Origin: Coemansia sp. RSA 922
Taxonomy: Eukaryota > Kickxellomycota > Kickxellomycetes > Kickxellales > Kickxellaceae
Length of the DNA: 28,825 nucleotides
Assembly: GCA_027577415.1 (NCBI GenBank)
Contig: JANBQS010000172.1
Coordinates: 1 to 28,825 of the forward strand
Direction of reading: 5' to 3'
Below the pieces are notes generated by a model. The model was not told the origin of the DNA. It saw nothing but the letters and a program-made list of their open reading frames with translations, and did no database searches. The translations under genes were made by a program, and so were the position numbers. This document shows positions 15,533 to 24,237 of the stretch, piece by piece (the first letter of the stretch is position 1; each line of letters opens with the position of its first letter).

Positions 15533-16031
15533 ATTGGCGCACTATTAATAGAACACTTTTGTGCACACGAGAGCCAATAAAAAAAGTATCTGGAACGTCA
15601 TACTGCACTACACGTTGATAATCGCTGAGAAGAAATTTGTAGAGAAGCATGCACATGCAGTCTATTATTATTGTTTGTACTATTCTCTATGTTAATTAGT
15701 TTATAATTAGAACGCGGCCTTTTGTGAGATGTATGATGACCGTTCCGCAGTAGTGTGCAATGGCTTGCACGTGTACTTTGTTCCTAGCTGTGGTTTATAG
15801 ATTGTGTGTCGTAGCTGAATATATTCGTCAACAATAAGCACTAAAAAAAGTGATACAAATAGACCTCATGATACACATAGATAGTCGGGATATTCAGGGT
15901 AAGGGTACAAGAAAAACAGGTTGGATCGACTATCCCTATCCTTTTGATAAACGAGTTCTAACATATTGTCACTGACTCTATTGAGTAAGCAGCAACATAC
16001 ACACTTTTCTCCCTCGCAACCCATTAAGCCT
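15533..16031. other. Intergenic stretch before VPS16
   Basis: AT-rich; I see no gene, RNA gene or repeat worth naming. Confidence 0.5.
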
Positions 16032-16262
16032 TTACACGCGTCTTGGGTCGCATATGTAGTTGTTGACTACTTTATACAACGCAACTGGCACCTTTGGGAC
16101 TAATGCAATATCTAAGGCGGTATTTTCATTTCTCCATATCAGCGTGTCTGAGGATTGGATCAGATCAGGGCAATCATGTGATGTCTGATATTCAAAAGCA
16201 ACAGCGATAGCCCCACACGTCAGCCCTTGTCGTTCAGCAATCTGTATTATTTTTTTTTTTAA
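16032..16262 (-). other. Open frame of unknown status antisense to the VPS16 upstream region
   Basis: A minus-strand frame is open through 16032-16262 and continues into the antisense of the VPS16 coding region. The part outside VPS16 reads like protein (QTSHDCPDLI, NTALDIALVPKVPVALYKVV) and ends at TAA 16032. There is no ATG in this part. It could be the relic 3' end of a gene or chance. The SHDCPDLI piece is encoded by the shared promoter motif. Confidence 0.2.
16158..16182. promoter_or_regulatory. Shared 25-bp promoter motif, copy 2 (VPS16)
   Basis: GATCAGATCAG followed by GGCAATCATGTGAT; 23 of 25 positions match the copy upstream of NDUFS1. It lies 83-107 bp before the VPS16 ATG. Both copies have the same plus-strand orientation, but the two genes face opposite ways. 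Confidence 0.55.
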
Positions 16263-16264
16263 CA

Positions 16265-18769
16265 ATGTCGTCTTCAATTCACCCGACGGCCGAATGGCAC
16301 GCGATGCAGGATGTGTTTTACCGCAAGCACCGCATCTACCAAATGCAGTGGGCAGAGCTCGACCTAGCACGGTTCCGAGTGGCAGCGTCGTCGTTTGGCG
16401 GACCAATTGCCCTACTACGCGATGACCGCTTGCTGCTCGAAGCTGGGCCGGCGCCCTTGCTAGACTCTGCCATCCACGTGTTCTCAGCCAGCGGGCAGAC
16501 AATAGGCAAAATAGAGTACGACGGACTACAGCACATTGCGGGGTTTAGCTGGAACAGCCGCGAGCAGCTCGTTTGCGTGCAGGAGGACGGCACGGTACGC
16601 ATATTCTCGCTGAGCGGGCAGGACCCAACGTCGTTCTCGCTGGGACCTGACGCTTCGACGAGTATTTTGGACTGTCGGTTCTGGGACCAAGGGCTGGTGG
16701 CTATGACGGGCGACTTTCGCTTCATCTACGTCAACGACATTGGAGAGCCAAAGCCCAAAGTACTGGCCGACGCCCACATAACAGAGCATCCGCACAGCTG
16801 GGCCATAGTGCCCCCGCACCTGACGCTGAGCCACCACGTGGAGGTGCTGGCGTCGGTCGGCGCCACGGTGCTTTCCATCGACGCTGTCGGCGTGCAGGAC
16901 CAGCTGCTGGACCACGGCCCCTACGCGCACATTTCGGTCTCGCCCAATGGCCGCCTAGCAGCATTGTGCTCGGACCAGGGCGGTCGTCGCATCCAGGTCG
17001 TGTCGATGGATTTTCAGCGCTCGTTCTCCGAGTACAGCCCGCAGGGTCCAATCTTCGACGACCATTTGTTCGACATTGCCTGGTGCGGCAGCGACGCAGC
17101 AGTGGCCAGCTTTGCCAGCGGCGAGACGCTGCTTTTGGGTCCGTTCGGAGACACGCTGTCGTTCACTCATGACGCGCCCATGCATTTGGTGCAAGAACTA
17201 GATGGCGTGCGCATGTTCAACGCCCTTTGCCACGAGTTCTTGTGTAAGGTCAGCGAGGACGCCAAGAGCGTGTTCCAAATTGGGTCGACGTCAGCAGCCG
17301 CGCTTCTCTACGACGCACTGGACGGCATACGGGCCCACTCTTCGCGGGCCGACGAGACAGTCCGCAGTATTCGCGACGACATGCCACAAGCAGTCGATAC
17401 CTGCATAGCCGCCGCCGGGTCAGAGCCCGTCCCAGAGCTGCAGCAGTCGCTATTGCGGGCTGCGTCACTGGGCAAATCCTTTTTGCCAGTGTTTAGCGGC
17501 GACAAATTAGTCGACATGTGTCGCTCGTTACGCGTAGTCAACTGTCTGTCATCGTATAGCGTGGGTATCCCCGTCTCATTATTGCAGTTCCAGAGTCTGC
17601 CGTTCGAAGAGTGGGTAGCTAGGCTGCTCAACCGCAACCAACATAAGCTGGCTTCTGCCGTTTGTCAGTATATGGAGCAGCCTTCGGACCAGGTCTATAT
17701 ACATTGGGCGTGTGCCAAGATCCGCGCCTCATCTACGCTTGACGACGACGCGCTTTATCGCGCACTCAAAGACCGCCTCGACACATTGCCTGGCTCTGGT
17801 ATCGCGTCTTACGTTGATATTGCCGAGGTCGCCAATCACTGCGGGTACCAGCGCCTAGCAATCCGCCTATTACACCACGAACCGCGAGCTGCCAACCAAG
17901 TGCCCTTATTAATATCAATGGGTCAAGACCGCGCAGCAATGGATGAGGCAATTCGTAGTGGTGACGCTGATCTCGTCTACTTTGTCATCTTCCATTTATT
18001 CAAGGCTATGCCTTTGGGTGAATTTTTCCAAGTAGTCAGTCGCACGCAGGCCGCCGGTCGATTGTTCGAGCGCTATTGTATCGATCAGAATTCGCCAGTA
18101 CTCGAAGACTATTATTTTCAAGATGACGCTTTCGCCAAATCTGCGCAACTAATAGTTATCGAAAATCTGGGCGAACGAGATGTACCTAAACTTGTGGCAA
18201 ATCTCAAAGTAGCGCTGAAAATTCTACATAACGACCGCACACGCACATTGGAAACCACCGCTATTGATACTCATATCCGGTTAGTCCAAGTACAGCGCCA
18301 GTTGGAACAAGAACTAGACGCGGTACTCGTAGGATTACCGTTGAACGAGACCCTGGCGCAATGTCTATTGAAGGGTAATTATGCTAGGGCGAGCAAACTA
18401 CGTACCGAGTTTAAAGTACCTGAACGGCGATACTACTGGATCAAATTACACGCCCTTGTTTTGCGTAGAGATTGGGCAGAATTGGCGCGTCTGGCTAATG
18501 CTAAAAAGTCTCCAATCGGGTATCGCCCTTTCGTCGATGAATGTATTGGTGCGTTGCAGTACCAAGAGGCAGCGAAATATATTCCACGTTGTGATTCGCA
18601 GGAAAGACCACAGTTGTTTTTAAGGATTGGTTTTTTCCGCGAGGCTGCTCAAGCCGCTGCTGCTACTAAGGACGTTGATATGTTGAGACAGATTCACGCG
18701 GCTTCGGCTAGAGATTCTACATTGCAACATGATATTGCACAGCAGATTGAACAATTTACTCGCTCTTAA
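16265..18769 (+). CDS. VPS16: Vacuolar sorting protein Vps16 (HOPS/CORVET core), 834 aa
   Basis: Vps16 is a core subunit of the HOPS and CORVET tethering complexes, which drive fusion at endosomes and the vacuole; it binds Vps33. The N-terminus is typical (DVFYRKHRIYQMQWAELDL, then RVAASSFGGPIALLRDD). It starts a beta-propeller region to about residue 400, with blades such as FSWNSREQLVCVQEDGTVRI. The C-terminal half (about 450-834) is the alpha-solenoid Vps16 C-terminal domain, including YVDIAEVANHCGYQRLAIRL, KLRTEF and YYWIKLHALVLRRDWAELAR. The length is normal and there is no intron. ATG 16265 follows a T-run leader (TTTTTTAACAATG). Third codon positions change from GC-rich in the first half to AT-rich in the second. 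Confidence 0.96.
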   Translation: MSSSIHPTAEWHAMQDVFYRKHRIYQMQWAELDLARFRVAASSFGGPIALLRDDRLLLEAGPAPLLDSAIHVFSASGQTIGKIEYDGLQHIAGFSWNSREQLVCVQEDGTVRIFSLSGQDPTSFSLGPDASTSILDCRFWDQGLVAMTGDFRFIYVNDIGEPKPKVLADAHITEHPHSWAIVPPHLTLSHHVEVLASVGATVLSIDAVGVQDQLLDHGPYAHISVSPNGRLAALCSDQGGRRIQVVSMDFQRSFSEYSPQGPIFDDHLFDIAWCGSDAAVASFASGETLLLGPFGDTLSFTHDAPMHLVQELDGVRMFNALCHEFLCKVSEDAKSVFQIGSTSAAALLYDALDGIRAHSSRADETVRSIRDDMPQAVDTCIAAAGSEPVPELQQSLLRAASLGKSFLPVFSGDKLVDMCRSLRVVNCLSSYSVGIPVSLLQFQSLPFEEWVARLLNRNQHKLASAVCQYMEQPSDQVYIHWACAKIRASSTLDDDALYRALKDRLDTLPGSGIASYVDIAEVANHCGYQRLAIRLLHHEPRAANQVPLLISMGQDRAAMDEAIRSGDADLVYFVIFHLFKAMPLGEFFQVVSRTQAAGRLFERYCIDQNSPVLEDYYFQDDAFAKSAQLIVIENLGERDVPKLVANLKVALKILHNDRTRTLETTAIDTHIRLVQVQRQLEQELDAVLVGLPLNETLAQCLLKGNYARASKLRTEFKVPERRYYWIKLHALVLRRDWAELARLANAKKSPIGYRPFVDECIGALQYQEAAKYIPRCDSQERPQLFLRIGFFREAAQAAAATKDVDMLRQIHAASARDSTLQHDIAQQIEQFTRS

Positions 18770-19100
18770 TAATATATACCAAAAAGCTTGTTCTTAGTCT
18801 CCAGGGTTTAAGCCATTTAATTATACTGGCACCAATCACTTGTCCTGTAGTTGTTGATAGGTAGCCTCTTCGCTGGTGTGTAACAATTAGAAAAATTGAC
18901 ATGACCAAAAAAAAAATAATTCTAGCTCCTAGCTACAATATAACAAGGGCGGGAATAAGTGCAGAGCAATAGGGCTAAGAGGGAAAATAGATGGGCGCTG
19001 CTGAGAATGAGGGGGAAGCACTTCACCATGCTTCAATGCTAGTTTGCAGGCCTTTCCTTCTTGCCACATGTTTCAAAGAAAAAAGCAAAAAGAAAAATAA
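18770..19100. other. Intergenic stretch after VPS16
   Basis: VPS16 3' flank and the start of the upstream region of the next small orphan gene. I see no coding signal. Confidence 0.45.
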
Positions 19101-19430
19101 TGATGTCATTGGTGTTCTTTTCTCCCCCCCCCCGCCTCTACGAAAAGAAAAAAAAGGAGCAAGCAGCAATAAAAAGAAACAGATTGCAAGCTCGGCGCTG
19201 GAAAGATTGTCTATGACGCGTCCTTTGAAGCAAAAAGAAGCAAAGAAAAAGAATTGTTCTTCTTTCACATCCTCTTTGAAAAAAAAAGAGATGATGTCAT
19301 TCCCTTTTTTTAGTTCTTTTACAGTTGATGACGATGAGAGGGCGCAATGTCTGAAACCCCCACCGTTTCAGCAAGTAATTCTGAAATCTGAAATCCACCT
19401 ATGACGCGCGTCTTTTTGAGGTAAAGAAAG
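19101..19430 (+). promoter_or_regulatory. Repeated TGACG/TGATGTCA elements upstream of member B
   Basis: Four elements read in the gene direction: TGATGTCATT at 19101, TGACGCGTCCTTTGAAG from 19214, TGATGTCATTCCC at 19292 and TGACGCGCGTCTTTTTGAGG from 19402. They lie about 541, 428, 350 and 240 bp before the ATG. The two TGACGCG copies are followed by CTTTGAA/TTTTTGAGG and A/G-rich sequence, as in the repeats upstream of the 9769-10074 gene, in the same orientation to the gene. A C9 run lies near 19125-19133. Confidence 0.65.
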
Positions 19431-19563
19431 CAGATATATTGCCATCCCCAATTTCCTGTTCTGCATTTTCTTTTTGCTAAAAAAAAATTGCTAGATTGCA
19501 CAGCTTGCCCTCCTCTGGCTACTTTCTGGCAGAAAACATGTTGGCCATTTTCCCCCTCTTTGC

Positions 19564-19611
19564 TATAAAAAAGCAATGTGCTACCACACCTTGCTACTTT
19601 CAAAACACACT
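19564..19611 (+). promoter_or_regulatory. Core promoter of member B
   Basis: TATAAAA at 19564-19570, then the initiator-like ACTTTCAAAACACAC from 19596. The 32-bp spacing and ACTTTC-AACA sequence match the promoters of the 9769-10074 and 11310-11633 genes. TATA to ATG is 78 bp. Confidence 0.7.
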
Positions 19612-19641
19612 ATACTTTGCTCAACAATAGCTCACTTTACA

Positions 19642-19968
19642 ATGTCATTTTATTACTATGCTGTTACCTGCAAATCGGGTGAAAAACCAGAGATCGTGGG
19701 ATGTATAATGAAAAATTGTGGAAATATTAATGTTTACGATTATCTAAACTTTCTAGCTGGTAACGTAGGTACTCCTGAAGCCCCGGTCTTTACAATGGAG
19801 TGCATGGTTGGATTGGGAAATTCAGACGCCATAGCACGTGAAGATAATGTCTATGTATTTTTTGGAACTGAAGAGCAAGGCAGAGATATGAGAAAGAATT
19901 ATAAGCGTAGAGAACTATACGATTTGGTTAAGAAACTAGCAAAAGAAAAATATCCTGGTAATTATTAA
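19642..19968 (+). CDS. Small orphan protein, 108 aa (member B)
   Basis: I chose ATG 19642 (MSFYYYAVTCKSGE). The in-frame ATG at 19576 sits six bases after the TATA box and upstream of the likely transcription start. The protein starts with an aromatic strand like MGYYYKFSLS in the 9769-10074 gene, and has DNVYVFFGTEEQGRDM near residue 76, matching the [NV][YC][VI]x[YF]G pattern. It ends in a basic, helix-like tail (KRRELYDLVKKLAKEKYPG). No signal peptide, membrane helix or intron. Its promoter shares initiator and TGACG elements with the other small genes. Function unknown. Confidence 0.72.
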   Translation: MSFYYYAVTCKSGEKPEIVGCIMKNCGNINVYDYLNFLAGNVGTPEAPVFTMECMVGLGNSDAIAREDNVYVFFGTEEQGRDMRKNYKRRELYDLVKKLAKEKYPGNY

Positions 19969-20197
19969 ACTTCTACTATGTCACATTTCTGAGGGATTGA
20001 GAATAACACGCCCCAGAGGCCTATGTTTCAGTTTGTTAAGTACTTGATTACATCAAGTGTTTGTATATGTTCCCAGAGTATTGGCCTGTCTCATAGAGCT
20101 TGTAATTCCAGAAGGGTTCATTGGGCTTTAAAGGTAGCCCACATTTATATTATTGAAATACATTAGATATTTGTAATGAAAAAAATTTACCAGACAT

Positions 20198-22132
20198 TTA
20201 TTCTTCTTTTAGATAATAAAGCCTAGCCAATCCATCTCCACCGCCACTGACCACAGTAGAGGTAGTGGGTAATATGCAAACACCACATACACCCTCATCA
20301 GCCTTTGGCGTATGGGCGTTGTCTTGATACAAGCAACTGCGTAAACTACGTCGGTCCCACCACTTTACCACGCCGTCCGAGCCACCAGTAACCAACAGCG
20401 AATTTTCCACGCTCAGGTCAACAGCCGTAGCAGCAGCGTGCGCATAGGCCTGGACGCCTACGTTGTTTCTCATGCGCGTATCAACCAGTCTCACCTCGCC
20501 GCTGACACAGGCCGCAGCCAACGTATGCTCGGCACCAGCCATGCCAGTAATGCGAGACCCAGGCATTTCAACTACCATCGACACCAGAGTCTCCGAAGCG
20601 ACGTCGTAGAGGTCAACAGTGCCATCAACGTAGGCAATGGCCAGCATGCTGCCGCCATCCACAAAGCACGCAGACGTTGGCACCAATGACTGCCGAGTAA
20701 AAGTGGCCCTTAGTGGCGCACTGCCCACGTCATCAGTGCTCCACAGGCAGCACGTAGCGTCGGCGGCCACAGACGCCAGCAGGCCAGCGCTCGGCGACAG
20801 AGCCAAGCCCCAAACGGCGTCCGAATGGCCGGCAAACGCACGCGCGGGAAAGCAGGCGTCGATGTCGTCGGTGCTGCTCTCAGACAGGGCCCACACTTTA
20901 ATGCTGCTGTCGAGCGACCCCGAGTACCCATAGCCATGGCCCTCAGCACAGGCGACGCTGGTGACGGCAGCCAGGTGGCCGCGGTACATGGTGGTCGGCA
21001 CGACGTCGCCCGAAGTGCGCTGGCGCCGCGACTTGCGTCGGTCGCTGCGCTCGACGTCCCACAGAACCACCATGCCGTCGTCCGAGCCGCTCAGCAGCTG
21101 CGGGCCGTCGCTGCCACTGCGGAGCTGCAGGGCGCGCACAGTGTCCATGTGGCCGATGAACGTCTTTTTCGCCTGCCAGCTGCGGCCCGCTTGGCCGGCG
21201 CTTGGCTGCGCAATGTGCAGAGACGTGTCGGCGAGCAGCGGCGCAATCTCGCGCTCAATGTCGCTGTGGGACGCCGACACGCGCCGCCGAGTCGCGCTGC
21301 CCACAGGCGCGAGTGTTGGCGATGAGGTGGCGGGCGGGGGCTGCGAGATTCGTCGCCGCCGCTCGGCTATTTTCCTAATCGGCCGCTTCTCCGGAGCCAG
21401 GTCCTCGGCGACTGGCTCGACAGGGTCAGCAGCAGGAGCTGATTCAGGTCGTTGCGGCTCGTCGTCGTCACTGCGCTCGCCACGCACGGGCGGCGGCGGC
21501 GGGCGGAAAGCAGAAAGCTCCGAGGAGTCGATGACGTTAGCGTACAGTGGCGGCGGCGACACCAGGCGGTGCCAGTCGCCGAGCTGCGGCTGCTGGCCCT
21601 CGTCGCTCTCGATAATGCCGTTGGGAGCCGCAGCCTCCCTTTTGAGCAGCGTCACGCCAGGCCCCAGAGTGCTCGTGTTGGCCGACATTCTCAGGCTCTC
21701 GGCAATCGACGGCGACGGCGCAGGCGACGGCGAAATGCGCGGCCCCGTGCTGCCCAAAAGAATCTCGATTTCGCCCAAGCACCGCCCCAAAAGCTCCCGG
21801 CTGCGCTGCCGAGTGTTCTGAGTCACGCCGACCAGCTGCTCAATCGTAACCGACGCCTCGCCCTCGTCGCTCGGCCTGCTGCTGACGCTGGACTCGTCGC
21901 CCACCGTGCCTGCCCGTGCCTCGTTTAGCAGCTGCTCAAGCACGCCAATGTGCTTTTGGGATACGCGGTACATCGACCCAAGCTGCTCTACGCGCTTCTC
22001 GGCCGCGCTTAGCTTGGCTTTAAGTCTGATGCGTTCAACGTCCCACTCTGCTCGCTCTTGCTCGAACCGTCGCCACTCGCTTTGTATGGCAGAAAGTGCT
22101 CGTTCAAACACCGCCGCATTGCTGTAGGACAT
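20198..22132 (-). CDS. STRN: Striatin family protein (STRIPAK scaffold), 644 aa
   Basis: Striatin is the regulatory scaffold of the PP2A-containing STRIPAK complex (fungal PRO11/FAR8 relatives), which controls signalling, cell fusion and development. The N-terminus has the striatin signature ALSAIQSEWRRFEQERAEWD at residues 12-31, followed by a coiled coil to about residue 74. The middle (80-320) is acidic, proline-rich and probably disordered, with PPPPP at about 211. The C-terminus carries about seven WD40 repeats from residue 321: clear ones are FIGHMDTVRAL...VVLWDVE, YRGHLAAVTSV...IKVWAL, FAGHSDAVWGL...CCLWST and VTGGSDGVVKWWDRR, with weaker ones between and at the end. ATG 22132 (MSYSN) was chosen; the upstream in-frame codons are AT-rich. 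No intron is needed. Confidence 0.9.
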   Translation of the reverse strand: MSYSNAAVFERALSAIQSEWRRFEQERAEWDVERIRLKAKLSAAEKRVEQLGSMYRVSQKHIGVLEQLLNEARAGTVGDESSVSSRPSDEGEASVTIEQLVGVTQNTRQRSRELLGRCLGEIEILLGSTGPRISPSPAPSPSIAESLRMSANTSTLGPGVTLLKREAAAPNGIIESDEGQQPQLGDWHRLVSPPPLYANVIDSSELSAFRPPPPPVRGERSDDDEPQRPESAPAADPVEPVAEDLAPEKRPIRKIAERRRRISQPPPATSSPTLAPVGSATRRRVSASHSDIEREIAPLLADTSLHIAQPSAGQAGRSWQAKKTFIGHMDTVRALQLRSGSDGPQLLSGSDDGMVVLWDVERSDRRKSRRQRTSGDVVPTTMYRGHLAAVTSVACAEGHGYGYSGSLDSSIKVWALSESSTDDIDACFPARAFAGHSDAVWGLALSPSAGLLASVAADATCCLWSTDDVGSAPLRATFTRQSLVPTSACFVDGGSMLAIAYVDGTVDLYDVASETLVSMVVEMPGSRITGMAGAEHTLAAACVSGEVRLVDTRMRNNVGVQAYAHAAATAVDLSVENSLLVTGGSDGVVKWWDRRSLRSCLYQDNAHTPKADEGVCGVCILPTTSTVVSGGGDGLARLYYLKEE

Positions 22133-22279
22133 TCTAAGTGGTGAAAAAACAATAATAATAAATTGAAAACGAAGAGAAAAAACAAGAAGAGATACAAACG
22201 CATTTGACAAGTGTCATGAGGATCAGGGCCAAAAAAAAATTATGCACGTGCCCAGGCTAATCCTCATATTTGATCGGAT

Positions 22280-23065
22280 CTAAACGTCCTTGTACTCGGC
22301 ATCCACGACTTTCTTCTTCCGTTTGGAGCTGCGCTGGCCCACCACGTCCAGGGGTATCTCAGCCACGTCGCCAGTGGCCAGCCGCGCCATCACACAGGCC
22401 GACTCGATGACGCCGGGCACAGCCGATCCCACAGCCCTTACAAACACCGGCGTAGCACGCCCATCGACAAACACTGGGAACAACACCTCAACACAAGTCC
22501 TGCCCAGCCCATCCACGACAACACTCGACTCTTCAGTCTGCATAGCCTCGCCCAGCACCACGCTTTCGCCATCGTCGTAGTCAAGCACCTCGACCAGCCT
22601 CGCATCGCCCATATCCACGCCAGCCTTCAGCCCAGTCTCCGCTGCCACCCGCAGCTGCTCAATAAGCTGCGGCGACACGCTGCCCGCAAACACGCTGCGT
22701 CGAAGTCCCGCCATAGTCATCCGCCACAGCTCTGCCAATGGTCCTCCTCCCCCACTGATATCGTCGCGTGAGACACGCGGTCCCTGGCTGAGCGATCGGA
22801 ACAGAAATATTGTGCGTACTAGTCGGTATGCCCCATACGCCATACCTCCTATCACTACAAAGCGGAGTACGGGCCACCCAAGCACAACTAGTGCTACTCC
22901 GCCGGCTGTATAAAGTACAGGTCTAGTCCACTGACGCATTGGCGGCTGCCCCATATACGATCGCCGCTGCTGAGGGTATAGGCGTCGGGAATAACCACTG
23001 GCTGCTAATAGTCTTGGCCAGCATATGCCGCGCACTTGAATCTGAGTCTTTAAAAGCAACGACAT
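22280..23065 (-). CDS. Two-helix membrane protein, possibly mitochondrial, Coa1/Tim21-like fold (tentative), 261 aa
   Basis: I do not recognise this protein with certainty. ATG 23065 begins MSLLLKTQIQVRG; the first ~50 residues are basic and arginine-rich without acidic residues (LAASGYSRRLYPQQRRSY), which suits a mitochondrial presequence. Hydrophobic segments follow at about 53-68 and 69-84, likely two membrane helices. The C-terminal part has a helix (PQLIEQLRVAAETGL), then VEVLDYDDGESVVLGEAMQ and TCVEVLFPVFVDGRATPVFV. This helix, xxLG and paired-strand order resembles the small Coa1/Tim21-type domain. That is a weak, pattern-only inference. The C-terminus is lysine-rich. It shares a 290-bp divergent promoter with the RPEL gene. 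Confidence 0.6.
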   Translation of the reverse strand: MSLLLKTQIQVRGICWPRLLAASGYSRRLYPQQRRSYMGQPPMRQWTRPVLYTAGGVALVVLGWPVLRFVVIGGMAYGAYRLVRTIFLFRSLSQGPRVSRDDISGGGGPLAELWRMTMAGLRRSVFAGSVSPQLIEQLRVAAETGLKAGVDMGDARLVEVLDYDDGESVVLGEAMQTEESSVVVDGLGRTCVEVLFPVFVDGRATPVFVRAVGSAVPGVIESACVMARLATGDVAEIPLDVVGQRSSKRKKKVVDAEYKDV

Positions 23066-23161
23066 TTTGTAGTAATAAAATTGAAACTCGAATAAAAAGA
23101 AACAATTCAAAACACAAACCTGTGAAAATAAAAATGGCTATTGTTATCAAATGGTGATGGC

Positions 23162-23173
23162 TTGATCTGATCA
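23162..23173. promoter_or_regulatory. TTGATCTGATCA motif in the divergent promoter 23066-23355
   Basis: The 290-bp region between the membrane-protein gene and the first RPEL gene contains TTGATCTGATCA (23162), the palindromic GTGATGTCAC (23183-23192) and the E-box CCACGTGG (23192-23199). GATCTGATC, or its complement, also occurs upstream of NDUFS1, VPS16 and the second RPEL gene. Confidence 0.45.
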
Positions 23174-23355
23174 TACTCGGTAGTGATGTCACCACGTGGA
23201 AGACTCTCGCCACATGCATTTTGCCAAGCGACCAAATCACACGCAAGGAAAAAAGGTGAAGAATGAACTCCTCCCTCCCCCTCGTCCTTTTTCTTTTTTT
23301 CTCCCTCTTGCATACCACCATTATTATTTATTCTTTTTTTTATTTTTTCTAACCT

Positions 23356-23754
23356 ATGGACAGCAACACCTCCACTTCAGCCCATCCTCAGCATGAGCAC
23401 TTGCCACAGCAAGTCATCGATAACCTAGCCAAGAAGATTGAGCGTCGTCCAACACGCGAAGAACTAGAAGACCACCACGTATTGCTTAAAACCAATGTGG
23501 CTCCCGCCCTCCAAGCCAAGCAAGTAGAGTTGGAACGTAATCGTCTTGAAGACAGATTGGAACATATGCTAGAGAACCGTCCTACTCGTGAGGAGTTGGT
23601 TGACCACAATGTTTTGAAAAGTACTACTGTCCCTCCCGCACTACAAGCTAAACAGGTCGAGTTGGAGCGTAACCGTCTCCACGACACTCTGGATGTCAAG
23701 TTGGAACGTCGTCCTACTCGTGAACAGCTTGTGGAGGAACACATTATCGAGTAA
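23356..23754 (+). CDS. RPEL-repeat protein, three motifs, 132 aa
   Basis: Three RPEL motifs lie at exact 44-residue spacing: RPTREEL at 31-37, RPTREEL at 75-81 and RPTREQL at 119-125. They are separated by the repeated linker PALQAKQVELERNRL. RPEL motifs bind G-actin in animal MRTF and Phactr proteins. Many fungi carry short proteins made almost only of RPEL repeats, with this length and linker style. Actin binding here is inferred from the family. The ORF is intronless, begins after a long T-rich leader (CCTATGG context), and ends at TAA 23754. A diverged, longer paralogue follows at 24238-24933. Confidence 0.9.
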   Translation: MDSNTSTSAHPQHEHLPQQVIDNLAKKIERRPTREELEDHHVLLKTNVAPALQAKQVELERNRLEDRLEHMLENRPTREELVDHNVLKSTTVPPALQAKQVELERNRLHDTLDVKLERRPTREQLVEEHIIE

Positions 23755-23839
23755 GCTTTATTTTTTCTTATTGTCAAACATCTATAGTAAATAACAGCTC
23801 AAAGAGCTTTTTTTCGAGTTTGGGAATACTGTACCTGAA

Positions 23840-23997
23840 GTTAGTTGAGGATATGTCTGGAAACACTAAACATGTTTAGCCTGTTGAACGACAAGGACTC
23901 TCGTACTCTTAAACCCAGTTCCTTTACGAGAGACTATTCGCCTTCTTTGGGTACTTTTTGCACACATCTCTACAAGCCGCCCAGAGGACTCTAGCAA
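23840..23997 (-). pseudogene. Decayed copy of the convergent ORF at 24980-25330
   Basis: The stretch 23895-23996 aligns well with 25149-25246: GGAC.CTCGTACTC, then CTTTA.GAG, then CGCCTTCTTTGGGT. On the minus strand the copy reads CKKYPKKANSLS then stops, against LCKRDPKKAASLIKK in the other copy, after a small insertion breaks the frame. Weaker similarity extends to about 23840. It lies just downstream of the first RPEL gene, as the fuller copy does after the second, so gene and neighbour were duplicated together. Confidence 0.7.
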
Positions 23998-24112
23998 CAC
24001 ACAGACGAGCCTTGCGCGTCTTATTGCCCTTTTTTGTTGAAATCCTTCATGCTTTTTATGTAAGCTTCTATAACTCAGAAATCACGTGCATGTTCTGGTA
24101 AAGACATGCACG

Positions 24113-24125
24113 TTGATCTGATCAA
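24113..24125. promoter_or_regulatory. Perfect palindrome TTGATCTGATCAA upstream of the second RPEL gene
   Basis: A 13-bp palindrome centred on T, 113-125 bp before the ATG at 24238. An ATCACGTGCATG sequence lies 30-40 bp further upstream. It is the best copy of the GATCTGATC motif in this window. Confidence 0.5.
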
Positions 24126-24237
24126 CTTGGCGAAGAATACATGGTTAAAGTCTCCTTCTTTTGTCCCTTTTTTTCTTCTTTCTTCTCTGCTTTCAACAAA
24201 TTTCCCTATCTTTTTTTTTTTTTAATTTACTTACAAA

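Noticed and set aside
18991..19404. 137-codon plus-strand ORF and 81-codon minus-strand ORF
   Set aside because: The peptides are K/S/F-rich from homopolymer tracts and cover the repeated TGACG elements upstream of the 19642-19968 gene.
20825..21928. Long plus-strand ORFs opposite the striatin gene (up to 286 codons)
   Set aside because: They are antisense to a clear striatin with coiled coil and WD repeats. They are Arg/Ala/Ser-rich as expected for GC-rich antisense, with no domain.
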